Below are positions 1 through 10,200 of a DNA stretch of 64,000 nt, piece by piece (within the stretch, counting starts at the first letter, position 1; every line of letters starts with the position of its first letter). Below the pieces are notes generated by a model. The model made no database searches, was not told where the DNA came from, and saw only the letters and a list, made by a program, of their open reading frames with translations. The stretch lies in assembly GCA_946800325.1 (NCBI GenBank), contig OX326956.1, positions 15,355,167 to 15,419,166 on the forward strand, read 5' to 3'. This DNA is from Luzula sylvatica. Lineage: Eukaryota; Streptophyta; Magnoliopsida; Poales; Juncaceae. The position numbers and the translations under genes are program-made.

Positions 1-854
1 ACGGACGTGCGTTGGGCGGTCATATGCGTTCTCACGTCATGTCAGCTGGAGTTGATGTTAACACCGGCAAGGCTGCCATGGCGTCGACTTCTTCGCCGGA
101 GGAACCAGAATTGACGACGCCTCTTTCGTACGTACTAAGGGAGAACCCGAAGAAAAGCATCAGGATCTCTGATCCGGATCAATATATTTCGATAGAGCAA
201 GAAGATGTTGACGAATCATCGTCTATCGTGCAAGATCAAGACAGCGACACTGATTTGCCTCAGGTAACTCTCCGTCGCAGGCGATCTAAGCGGCGCCGCC
301 GATCATCTCCGTCCGTTCTTCTTGATTTCGAACTTGCGAGTTCGATTTCCACTGCATCGCTCGAATTAGAAGACGTAGCTCGCTCCCTGATGCTTCTCTC
401 CCGTGATGTTTGGATCCGGTCGGACCCCAAAACAGAGCTTCCGGCCGGCACCGTGCCGGAGTTGGCGAAGAAGGCGAAGAATATATTCCAATGCGAGTCG
501 TGCAAGAAAGTGTTTAAATCTTTTCAAGCACTCGGTGGGCACAGAGCAAGCTTCAAGAAAGGGAAAGGTGGATGCGTGGGAAATGTGGGCATTCCTTCTT
601 CTTCTTCTTCAATGGCAGTTCATCAATGTCCTTACTGTCCTAGATCGTTCAACTCCGGCCAAGCACTTGGTGGTCACAAACGATCTCATCTTCATGCATC
701 TTCTTCTCCCGTTAATGGTGGGATGAATTCGATGCCATCGATTTCTTCGAGCCCGATTGGCTTGATCGATCTTAATTTGCCGGCTCAAGCAGAGGATGAA
801 TTCGAGTCCTCGGCTGTTTACGACGGAGAATTCGACACGAACAAGCTCTTCTGA
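1..854 (+). CDS. C2H2 zinc-finger transcriptional repressor, ZAT type (5'-truncated by window edge)
   Basis: This encodes the C-terminal 283 residues of a plant C1-type C2H2 zinc-finger protein, expected to be a nuclear DNA-binding repressor. The frame is already open at base 3 and begins inside a finger (GRALGGHMRSH, nt 3-35), so the start codon and first Cys pair lie upstream. A basic run at nt 273-305 (RRRRSKRRRR type) is a likely nuclear localisation signal. Finger 2 has Cys at nt 492-494 and 501-503 and QALGGH ending at 542. Its second zinc-binding His is replaced by Phe (RASF, nt 546-554). Finger 3 (nt 627-689) is canonical, with CPYC and QALGGHKRSH. An EAR repression motif DLNLPA lies at 768-785, close to the TGA stop at 852-854. 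Three spaced QALGGH-type fingers plus an EAR motif fit the ZAT1/ZAT4/ZAT9 group. The visible part has no intron, as is normal for that family. A degenerate copy of this 3' end lies at 14783-16216. Confidence 0.88.
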   Translation, partial: GRALGGHMRSHVMSAGVDVNTGKAAMASTSSPEEPELTTPLSYVLRENPKKSIRISDPDQYISIEQEDVDESSSIVQDQDSDTDLPQVTLRRRRSKRRRRSSPSVLLDFELASSISTASLELEDVARSLMLLSRDVWIRSDPKTELPAGTVPELAKKAKNIFQCESCKKVFKSFQALGGHRASFKKGKGGCVGNVGIPSSSSSMAVHQCPYCPRSFNSGQALGGHKRSHLHASSSPVNGGMNSMPSISSSPIGLIDLNLPAQAEDEFESSAVYDGEFDTNKLF

Positions 855-1106
855 ATCGATTAAGGCTCAAACTTAGTAGATATGAAATGAAGGCAAGTAT
901 AAAAGATCTTTCTTTTCTTTTATTTTTGTTCTTTTTAGGTCATTATTCATTGTTTAGAGTTATGGGTTTTAGCAAAGATCAGGGTCTTCTCTGCTTATTT
1001 TGCTGACATTTATCAAATTTTTGGAGTATTTTCTTCATTAACATTATGTGAGTATCTTCTATGGTAGTTTGATACATGCAAAAATCATTAATTTCTGAAA
1101 CTTTAT
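855..1106. other. 3' flank of the zinc-finger gene
   Basis: AT-rich sequence with T-rich runs, probably the 3' UTR and downstream flank. I see no clean AATAAA in the plus strand. Bases about 870-1020 match the relic at 16138-16216, and about 1060-1106 match the duplicate beginning at 4838. Confidence 0.6.
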
Positions 1107-2386
1107 GGGCTCGTTCGGCGATACATGGAATAAAGGAATAACGGAAGAGAGACTAGTCAACAATTCCATTTTATTCCATGCGTGTTCGGTAACGCATTTA
1201 GAATAAGAAAATGGATTAAGGTATATGATTAAGATCAATGACCATACTACCCTTGCTTGTAATTTATCATTATCCAATTATTCAATTTTAAGAAAAATAA
1301 AAAATATATTTTTATAAATTAAGAAGAAGTATATAAGTATTACAAGAAAAATTAGAAAATATTCATTAACTCTCTCCATTCATTTTTTTCCTCAAAAACC
1401 ATAAATTCCTTATCCTGCAAAAGAATTTTTTTATTGCTTTCGTGTTATTTGCTTAGTTTTACTTGCCCTAATAACACGCAGCAAAAACTTGTTGAATTTT
1501 AACTTTCACAATATCCATCCATATTAGTCAGAGCAGAGAAAGAATTAGACAAGTAATACAAGCAAAATGTTTGTTATTTGCACTATTGAAATGGAAAATA
1601 AATCAGACACTGATTCATGAATCTATGGCAATGAGGAAGAATTGGAAAAAAGGGCTTTGCGTTTTAATCTCTTTTGCAAGCTACGGTAACACTTGTGGCA
1701 AACAAAACAATGATGGATAAAAGAGAAATTGTGTGGAGATGAATCAAAATTAAAATATCATAAAATCTTGTATCAACTCACAAATTAACCGGTAGCCCAA
1801 AAAACTGATTTAGCTTCAATCAAGGCATGGAAGCTTGGAGCATCACAAAGAAGCCTTGCTCCTACGTTCTACCAAATACATTGTCTAAATGGGGAAAGAA
1901 AGGCATGTAATCAAGAGTTCCTCCTTCAAGGAAAAAAGGTACTCGAGAGATATACATAAGAGTGCTTGTGCAAAAAATTTATCCATGAACTGTAGAACTT
2001 ATGCAATCCAGATTTCATTTGAAAGAGAAAAAAATGTAGATTCGTAAGATGATTTCTAATAGGTGAGATCGTGGACGAGGCCGCGAAATTTCGTCAGAGA
2101 AGAAAAAATGATGAGAAAAAATAAGTTCTGATTAATGGTGAGAAGGAGAGAAGAAAGAGGTGAGAAATTAATATTCTATTTGCCACGTTGGAAGAGGTGG
2201 AATAAGGAAGGGCAATTTTGTCCTAAAATTTGTTTTAATCCATGGAATAAGGAAATTCCATGGTACCCGTGGAAGAGAGAAATTTCATCTATTCCATTCT
2301 TAATCCAACTTATTCTGACCTTGTTCGGCTGGAATAGATAGTTTCTTCCGTCTAATTCCACTATTCCATGTCTGCCGAACAGCTAC
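1107..2386. mobile_element. Non-autonomous TIR element, PIF/Harbinger-like, 1280 bp
   Basis: The ends are inverted: GGGCTCGTTCGGC on the left and, read on the minus strand, GTAGCTGTTCGGC on the right. Similarity continues inward for roughly 150 bp (ACATGGAATA, then AAGGAATAACGGAAG against TGGAATTAGACGGAAG, then ATTCCAT blocks). The element is flanked by TAT on both sides (1104-1106, 2387-2389), a 3-bp target duplication as in PIF/Harbinger elements. A paralogous empty site at about 4885-4898 joins the two flanks directly. No transposase reading frame is visible inside. Class is inferred from ends and duplication length. Confidence 0.8.
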
Positions 2387-2745
2387 TATAAGTTCTTTTT
2401 GCTGGATTAATTAATGCTGAATTTTCCTGTTCATGGTATATTCTTTTATTTCCCAATTATATACTGTAGTATTTGTTCCCCATGTTTATATTGTTAATTA
2501 ATATATTATTGTAAAATTTGGATTATTTGAAAATTAATTTTAATTGATAATAAGTAAGTACAGTATATCTCTGTTTTCTTTTTGTCTCTGGTTTTCTCTG
2601 GTAGTACTGGGTTCATCTCAGATTTTCAGCTTTATTAATTTTTGTTGCTTTTCCAGAGAAGGTTCCACGTATATATTATATATTAAATTATATTTTTAAT
2701 GGTAGTTAATACGAGGTTAATGATTATTAATTAGAGGTTAATTAA
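2387..2745 (+). repeat. Duplicated 3'-flank segment, copy 1 (continues from 1060-1106)
   Basis: After removing the 1107-2386 insertion, 1060-1106 plus this stretch aligns with 4838-5232. Shared stretches include AGTTCTTTTTGCTGGAT, ATATCTCTGTTTTCTTT and TTAATTTTTGTTGCTTTTCC versus its near-identical partner. Confidence 0.8.
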
Positions 2746-3772
2746 CTTAATTATTATATAGTTATTTTATAAAAAAAAATCATTCAATAGACTGACTGGA
2801 CATTAGTCAATGTGAACTAAACTCGGTGCTAGTGAATTTTTTTACTCCCTCCAGTTTTATTAAATGGATGAGTCCATTATTTTAAAATGAATTCCTAGAG
2901 ACATGAATGAATACTAATGAAGAGTATATAAAATCAATATAAATTGATGCATTGTGACTTGTGAGTGTTTAAAATTAGTTCATCAATATTATTATATCTC
3001 ATTATTATGTGTTTGAAACTTTTTATTGATTTAATTTATATTCTGATGATTATAAGAAATAAATCATATGATAAAAATTGAATTTGCTATTTTATTTCAT
3101 TTTTCATGTACTCGGAAAATTAAAATAAATTATCAGACTTTTAATTTTTTAAATATGAACACAAAGACGACTTTATTAGACTAATACAAACTCTATAAGT
3201 ATGATTAATAAAAGAAAACAACAAATAATTCCTAGACGAAAAGCTAATTCTTCTAATTGTACAATGGTAATTTGGTAAATCTCTTTTGCTAGGAATATTA
3301 ATAAGATCTTCTATTATTTATGATTACAATAACAATATAATCTCAAATTAAACAAAAAAATAATAATTTATTTCATCGTCCCATTCATAGCCGATCTAAG
3401 TATAATCATGGCGTCCAACTATTCTAACAAATTACTCATCAGTTGTTTTTTACAATATCATAATACCAATACTAACGTCATCATAAAATAAAATTTCGAA
3501 TAACTCTTGTAATATCAAATGAAAGTAGTCAATCACTCGACTTATACATCCATACGAAATATTATGACATCACGGCATCACATCTTTTATTATATATTGT
3601 TAATAAAAAAATTGTATGATACGAAACATAATCAAAATTATATACGGTACCATATTTAATAAAAGATTTAATATACGGTACCATATTTAATCGAAAAAAA
3701 TAATTATTGTCATATGATGTCTTCAAATATACATTTCAAAAATATTTAATATGTATTTATATCATTGATTTA
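2746..3772. other. AT-rich intergenic sequence
   Basis: No open frame or RNA gene seen. Around 3640-3692 the phrase ACGGTACCATATTTAAT occurs twice, about 30 bp apart, as a short direct repeat. Confidence 0.5.
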
Positions 3773-3931
3773 AATAACGACGCAATAGCGCCGTTATAAC
3801 GCAAATCACTATAAATATTTATAAAACGAAATACAGCAACCTATTAAATAACGTCGTTATATCATACAATAGCGGTGATAATATGTAAATTACAGTCCAA
3901 GTGTTACGGGCCGCTATATCGCAATTTAAAA
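3773..3931. mobile_element. Small MITE with GCGATAGCGCC-type inverted ends
   Basis: A ~159-bp segment bounded by the direct repeat CATTGATTTA (3763-3772 and 3932-3941). Its left end (TAACGACGCAATAGCGCCG) and minus-strand right end (AAATTGCGATATAGCGGCCC) are imperfect inverted repeats. The 9-10-bp target duplication suggests a Mutator-like MITE. Confidence 0.55.
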
Positions 3932-3941
3932 CATTGATTTA

Positions 3942-4837
3942 TATGTTTAAGAAAATATGTTTTATATGTAAACTCTACTCTTTCAATTTTTTAATTTCTT
4001 TTAATAATATCATTTCAATTTTTTTTTGGACAAAATAGTATTATTAAATTGATAGATTTTAAAAAATAAAAAATAATGATAATAGTACTAATGATATTAC
4101 ATAAGAATTACATAAAGTTAACTTATATTGTATTGTATTTCTAACATAATTTTTTTCACCAAAAAATATAATCGTGATACAATTATGTTGGAACTATATT
4201 AATACGGAGCACAATATATAACAAAATTAAAACGAATTTAATTATGAATGTTTTAGTATGAGATACGCAGTGTATTATTAAATATCATAATTTTTCAAGA
4301 AACAAATAGACAATAAAATATGAAAAGGCTAATTTTACATGAATCATGATTCATTATAACATCAAGCTGATTCATTTAATTGATCTCTATTTCTTATATT
4401 AAGTATTTTTTTCATGATGAATATGAATGAAATATTAATCGTCAGATTTCAATGATGATATGATTTAATGAAATTGACTAAAATACCTTGCAAAATAATA
4501 CACACTAAAATAAAAATATCATAATTAAATCAATTGAATAAAAATATAATCACATTGTTCAATGTCCAAAATATAATTGAAGATACCCCCTATTATTTAG
4601 TAATGGAGAGGAAGGTGAATGGAGAGGGTGCGGCGGTACCGGTTCCAACGAAGTACTTTCTCTTCTCTGACTCATATTCATAAGGTACCACGTCCACGAC
4701 CCAAACGTACCCATGTATGTACCGTACCGTATAGATAAAATATTGAAATCTCATTTTGTCATGGCTACAGTTTAAATGTAAAAACCATAAAATAATTAAT
4801 TCTAAATAAAATGCTGAAATGTTGACATATATTTGTG
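3942..4837. other. AT-rich intergenic sequence with an old repeat fragment
   Basis: No gene seen. About 4188-4235 (AACTATATTAATACGGA) matches phrases at about 11037 and 26150, so this is probably a fragment of the same old family. A GC-richer patch with GGTACC/GTACCGTACCG lies at 4615-4735. Confidence 0.45.
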
Positions 4838-5232
4838 GACCTGTGGTAGTTTAATACATGGAAAAATCATTAATTTCTGAAACTTTTTAAGTTCTTTTTG
4901 CTGGATCAATTAATGCTATATGTCCAAATTAACTGTATTGTAGAGAATTATATACTGTTGTATTTGTTCCACGTGTTTATATTATTGTTAATTAATACTA
5001 CTATAATATTTTAGTTATAGCAAAATTAATTTCAATTAATACTTTAATAGTAAGTAAGTGCAATATATCTCTGTTTTCTTTGTCCTTTTTGTCTCTATAT
5101 ATGATAGTTAATATATATAGAGAAGCTTTCCATTAATTTTTGTTTCTTTTCCAGAGCAGCTTCCCTGTGAATGTGATAAACTAAAAAAAATACTTATTGA
5201 TGATAGTTAATAAGAGGTTAATAATGTAGTGT
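4838..5232 (+). repeat. Duplicated 3'-flank segment, copy 2 (empty site for the 1107-2386 element)
   Basis: Aligns with 1060-1106 joined to 2387-2745, including GTGGTAGTTTAATACATGG, ATTTCTGAAAC and AGTTCTTTTTGCTGGAT. It lacks the 1280-bp element: the junction reads AACTTTTTAAGTTC, where the occupied copy would read AACTTTATAAGTTC after excision. Confidence 0.8.
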
Positions 5233-5600
5233 TTGATAATTTATTTATTGGAAATTTTCAAAAAGACCCCTAACTTTTATGGATATTCTAAAAAAATCCC
5301 TATCATTTTGGAAACTAAAAAAAAAAAAATCATTTACCAAATTTTTATTTTCAAATACCCCACAATAAGGGTTAAAACTAACCATGAATGGTGTTAAATT
5401 TTTTTGTGACCAAAATACCTTTCTATTTTCATATGTAGTGATTAAAAAAATATTTTTGTTATTTTTTATTAATTTTATTAATTTTAAGAAAATTCATAAA
5501 TATTTTTTTAACATGTAGTAATTTCAAAACAATAAAATTATTACATGTTGTGTTTGTATAATTTTAATTTTTCATCGATTATTCATGAAAAACAAACATC
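5233..5600. repeat. One-ended fragment of the CCCCTAACTTT foldback family
   Basis: From 5248 the sequence reads GGAAATTTTCAAAAAGACCC, continuing CTAACTTT, and then has AAAATACCTTTCTATTTTCA. This is the same arrangement as the ends of the elements at 18641-19341 and 28590-29379. I could not find a matching right end, so the copy is probably truncated. Confidence 0.5.
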
Positions 5601-7015
5601 ATATAGTAATAAAATAAAGAAAAAAACTCACTTTGCCCCTGAAGTGTTCCAAAAAATGCAACTTGCCCCCCCCCCCCCTCCCCCCTCCCCGCAAACTCTA
5701 ATTTTGTTCATTTTGCCCCCTGAACTCTCATTTTTGCCCCCTCCATCAGTTAAGTGCCCATTACTAACTATTAATCTCAGCATTACTAACTATAAAATTA
5801 ATTCAATTAATAACTAATTCAAAAAACCATTAGTCTCAGCATTACCAGTCCCCAATCGACTCGACTCGACTCTCCATCACAATCATAAAAATAATATACA
5901 TGTTAATTAAATATTAATCTCGCACACAATCTACTCGACTCTCCATTACAGAAATCAGAAACTCTGTACCGAGCGTACCAGTCCCCAATCGAAGCCAAAT
6001 CGTCGTCGCCAATCCAAGCTCCACAATTCCCATCAAGTCGTCGTCGTCAATCCAACCTCGACGCTTAAACCAATCAGAAACTCTGTACCGACCGTACCAG
6101 ACTTCCCTTAAACCACCACCGCCTCCACACTTGCAATTTAGCCCTGCATTAATTTACGTCGAATCAAGCCTCCAATTCAACCTCGAAAATCCAGCATCGA
6201 CAATCCAGCCTCCCTTAAACCGAATCCTCGTCAATCCAACCTCGACAAAGTCCAGCGAATCCTCGTCGTCAATCCAGTTCATCGAACCGTACCAGTAATT
6301 TCTGCGACATTAATTCAAACAGCCATCCAATTAACTGTTAATTCCCTGCAATAATAATAAATTCAAAATTAAATAATATCCTTCCTAATTAGCAATGAAC
6401 TCAATCAAAGTAGTACCATTAATCGACGAAGCAGAATCGTCCTCTGGTACCAGTACTCGAGGCAAAATCAGCAATCCATGCGTACGGTTTTCATTAAATA
6501 ATATCCTTCATAATTTCTGTCGTCGTGTCTGTCAATTCATAAACAAGTAATATATATTAATAATCAATTCAATGTACAATAATTTGCTTCATAATTACCA
6601 ATTAACTCAATCGAACCCGTACCAATAATCGACAGAATAGAAGCGTCGTCTGGTAACACAACCAAAACGCCATCAATTGAAGGTCCAGTCGCAAATATCC
6701 AATCAAGACTTCCTCAATCGAAGCTCCACCAGTCTTCAAGCATAGCTTCCCCGTCATTCTGCATGTTCTGATCCAGTACATGTACCAGCAAAAAAATCGA
6801 ACAATCAATACCTCCATTAATGGCGATTTAGGGTTTACAAATCAACAAAAACACATCAACAAAAACGAGCAACAACGACAGAGACAGAATAAAACCAACA
6901 ATGACGATTTAGGGTTTAAAAATCAACAAAAGACACATCAGACTTACCTTCGTCAGATCTGGATAAACCAGCAATCGACTGTACCCACCTCCATTCGTCA
7001 GATCTGCCATTAATG
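5601..7015. other. Non-coding region with C-tracts and irregular CAATCCA/CGTCGT repeats
   Basis: C-tract runs at 5667-5690 are followed by a GC-richer stretch. At 5985-6290 short phrases (CGTCGTC, CAATCCA, CCTCGAC, CGTACCAGT) recur irregularly. No convincing protein or splice pattern on either strand. The composition resembles a promoter or 5' UTR but no gene follows. Confidence 0.4.
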
Positions 7016-7121
7016 GAAGCGGCGAAGAGAGAGATAGAGAGCACCCGGATCCGCCATTAATGGAAGCGGCGACGAGAGAGAGAGAGAGAGAGCAGCCGGA
7101 TCCGCCATTAATGGAAGCGGC

Positions 7122-7170
<49 letters not shown>

Positions 7171-7265
7171 ACCCGGATCCGCGAAGCGGCGACGAGAGAG
7201 AGAGAGAGAGCGCACCCGGATCCGCCATTAATGGAATCGGCAACGAGCGAGCGAGCGAGCGAGCG

Positions 7266-7333
<68 letters not shown>
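7016..7333 (+). repeat. (GA)n microsatellite embedded in a minisatellite
   Basis: A module built from GCGGCGACGAGAG, a GA run, CACCCGGATCC and GCCATTAATGGAA is repeated four to five times with GA runs of different lengths. It ends in (GAGC)n and a ~60-bp pure (GA)n run at 7268-7332. Open frames on both strands here (Arg-Glu on one, Leu-Ser on the other) are artefacts of the repeat. Confidence 0.95.
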
Positions 7334-7335
<2 letters not shown>

Positions 7336-7842
7336 GACGAGAGAGAAGTCACACGGGTTTATACGTATCTCAAAATAACTCTGTGCATTAACCATGAATT
7401 GGGTGTTTTCCGGAGATACTTAACAGCTCTGGATTGGCATGCTGACGTTGCTGATTCAATCAGCAAGCGCGGGGGGAAATGGGGGGCTTCATATACGACC
7501 TCAAAACTAAATGTCCTTTCAATTCCCTCATGACATGTCTTAGTAGTCAATTCTAATTTATATATACTTGGTTCTTGGCCAAAACTCTGTGATACTTTCT
7601 CCCAATTAATTTTACTTACATAACATTCTTAGTCATTGTTGGATGGTCTTGTTATTCAGTTCATCATACTGATTCTATCGAGGTAACCGGTCTCTCTATA
7701 TTTTTCGAATTTATATATTTATTTGAATTTGAATTTGAATTGGATATATTATGTTATTTTCGATAATTTTTATTTGGTTTTGGATATTTGATTCGTATAT
7801 TTTATTAGGATAAAATTAACAAGGAAATAATATGTTAAAAAC
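7334..7842. other. Non-coding spacer
   Basis: Contains GGGG runs at 7471-7486 and the inverted phrase CTGATTCAATCAG at about 7450-7462. No gene recognised. Confidence 0.4.
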
Positions 7843-8504
7843 GATTGAACCCACCTCAAGCAGCAATCTTGAGCCTCCCTTCGAATCTAGAGAATTCATT
7901 GCGCACAACGGTTGGACCCACCTCAAGCAGCAATCTTGAGCCTTCCTTCGAATCTAGAGGATTCGTTGCGCACAACGGTTGGATCCACCTCAAGCAGCAA
8001 TTTTGAGCCTTCCTTCGAATCTAGAGGATTCGTTGCGCACAACGGTTGGACGCACCTCAAGCAGCAATCTTGAGTCTTCCTTCGAATCTAGAGGATTCGT
8101 TGCGCACAACGGTTGGACCCATCTCAAGCAACGGTTGGACCCACCTCAAGTAGCAATCTTGAGCCTTCCTTCGAATCTAGAGGATTCGTTGCGCACAACG
8201 GTTGGACCCACCTCAAGCACCAATCTTGAGCCTTCCTTCGAATCTAGAGGATTCGTTGCGCACAACGGTTGGACCCACCTCAAGCAGCAATCTTGAGCCT
8301 TCCTTCGAATCTAGAGGATTCGTTGCGCACAACGGTTGGACCCACCTCAAGCACCAATCTTGAGCCTTCCATCGAATCTAGAGAATTCGTTGCGCACAAC
8401 GGTTGGACCCACCTCAAGCACCAATCTTGAGCCTTCCTTCGAATCTAGAGGATTCGTTGCGCACAACGGTTGGACCCACCTCAAGCAGCAATCTTGAGCC
8501 TCCA
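7843..8504 (+). repeat. 67-bp minisatellite, about 9.5 copies
   Basis: Units begin (GGTTGGACCCACC) at about 7843, 7910, 7977, 8044, 8133, 8200, 8267, 8334, 8401 and 8468 (partial), with one stunted 22-bp unit at 8111. Apart from that interruption the spacing is exactly 67. Each unit contains two perfect short inverted repeats, CTCAAG-7 nt-CTTGAG and CGAATC-TAGAG-GATTCG. Copies differ at only a few positions (CAGCAATC versus CACCAATC). 67 is not a multiple of 3, so the 105-codon open frame across it is incidental. Confidence 0.97.
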
Positions 8505-10200
8505 ACTGGTTAATATATGAAAGAGGTATGAAATGGTGATATAAAATATACTAATATCGAATTAGATCAAAGTGAGTTGTTATGTTAAGTTTAATTAAAG
8601 ACTTGTGAGGTGACTAGTTTATCCTTCACCTTCGAGCAATTTCTTACGTATTCCTTATAAAATCCAAAATAACAAATTTATCTTTCCAAAACTACAAATA
8701 TCGAATTTATCCTTCGAAACTTGAGATATATCAGATTTATCCAATATTAACGTTTTATGTTATGTTTTAGCGAAAAATATTTAAAATGACAATTATACCC
8801 TATCTTCTTCGCCACGATCTGACCTTTCCAGATCCATGCCTCTATGAATTTTGCAACTTCACCTCTTCTAGGCAAATGATTAGTGTTAGTTAGTGATCAG
8901 TTATGTTGAATTAAGATTAATTTTTGTCTTATTAGGATCAATTATATCTTAATTAGGGCTAATTTGGGATTGGTAATGTTCAATTAGGGTTGATTTCAGA
9001 TGTATTCAAATTATAGCTTAATTAGGGTTAATTACGAGTATGTTATGAAACTTGGAAATTTTGACCTTGTTCTGATTTTTTTTATAATATTTGGGTTTTT
9101 CCGATTAGGTACAGATGGGTGTTCTTGCAACAACTGTGAGGGCGAAACTTGGCTGGTACCGAGATTTTTTTCTCGACGACAAATGGAATATCTTGTTTTA
9201 CTTTTTGTTTTTTTATTTCATTTAAATTATAGACAGTAATGTAAAGTGTGTTGTGAAAAAATCATTTTTGTAATGCTAATTTGTCGCAATAAAAATTGAT
9301 TTTGGTTTAGAGGGAAATGGAATACATCAATCAAGGAAAAATGGATCTACAGCTTTTGGAGCAAGGTTTTGGCCCAAGTATGTTCATCTTTTTCTTTTCT
9401 TTTTTATGTATTTAGATTTTTAAGCTATATTGAAATGTTTTGAAAATCAATTGATAGCCTTTGCACACTCAACGATCAAAAGAATACACACACGATAACA
9501 AAATTATTTCATATACAAATCAAATACATGTAGTTCCATGTACCAATTTGGAACCACGTAACTAAATAAAATACTAAAACCAAAGAATATAATAATCAAA
9601 ATATTGATCTCCCAATAACAAAATAAAATTCAAAATGTAATATTTGATCTCGATAACAAATTAAAACAAAAGAATCATACTACAATGAGGCTAGAAAACA
9701 TAACAAAATAATCGTAGAAAATTGAAATATATATTACAAAACGAGGCCTTCTACCATTCCACGAACACATACTAACATTTGTGCCGATAGCCTTGCACCA
9801 ATTGAGAAGTTGATTTTTTTTTGTAATTCGAATCCAATAGTTGGGATCGATTACATTTATTTAGTTGGTTTTCCTCTAATATCTAAAAAAAAAAATATTT
9901 TTTTCTGTTTTGTAAGTTGGAACATTTTATGTTTCTGGTACTTTTGCATTTTTAATGTATGGGTGTAACATAACAAATAATGCGATGAAATGATCTATTT
10001 AAATCACTAACTGTCATCATTAACGTGTGAGCCATGCAATTTGCATTGACACGTCCTTTGTTATTTTTATAACTTTTAGAAAACTTTTCATATGTATTAT
10101 TGACATGCAATTTGCATTTATAATTGGAGTTATATAACTTATATATAATGATTTATGACACGTCGAAATTTTTTAGTTCGATTGATTATTATTATTAAAT
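8505..10200. other. AT-rich intergenic region, possible unrecognised gene debris
   Basis: A short plus-strand stretch at 9111-9200 reads as protein-like (MGVLATTVRAKLGWYRDFFL). An exon-like piece after TTTTGGTTTAG at 9300-9378 also looks protein-like. I do not recognise a family and see no continuous gene. Phrases such as AAATTTATCCTTC at 8660-8740 recur. Confidence 0.3.

Noticed and set aside
7060..7533. 157-codon Arg-Glu-rich open frame (and opposing Leu-Ser frames)
   Set aside because: Produced by (GA)n repeats, which stay open in several frames; no conserved domain or gene structure.
7979..8296. 105-codon open frame over the 67-bp repeats
   Set aside because: The unit length is not divisible by three and the frame is open only because the unit lacks stops; no start context or homologue recognised.
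7843..8504. CRISPR-like array
   Set aside because: Repeats are directly adjacent with no unique spacers, and the sequence is plant nuclear DNA.
9000..9378. Small host gene with exons at 9111-9200 and 9312-9378
   Set aside because: A splice acceptor-like TTTAG and a start codon exist, but no recognised domain, no compatible continuation and no stop-bounded gene model.
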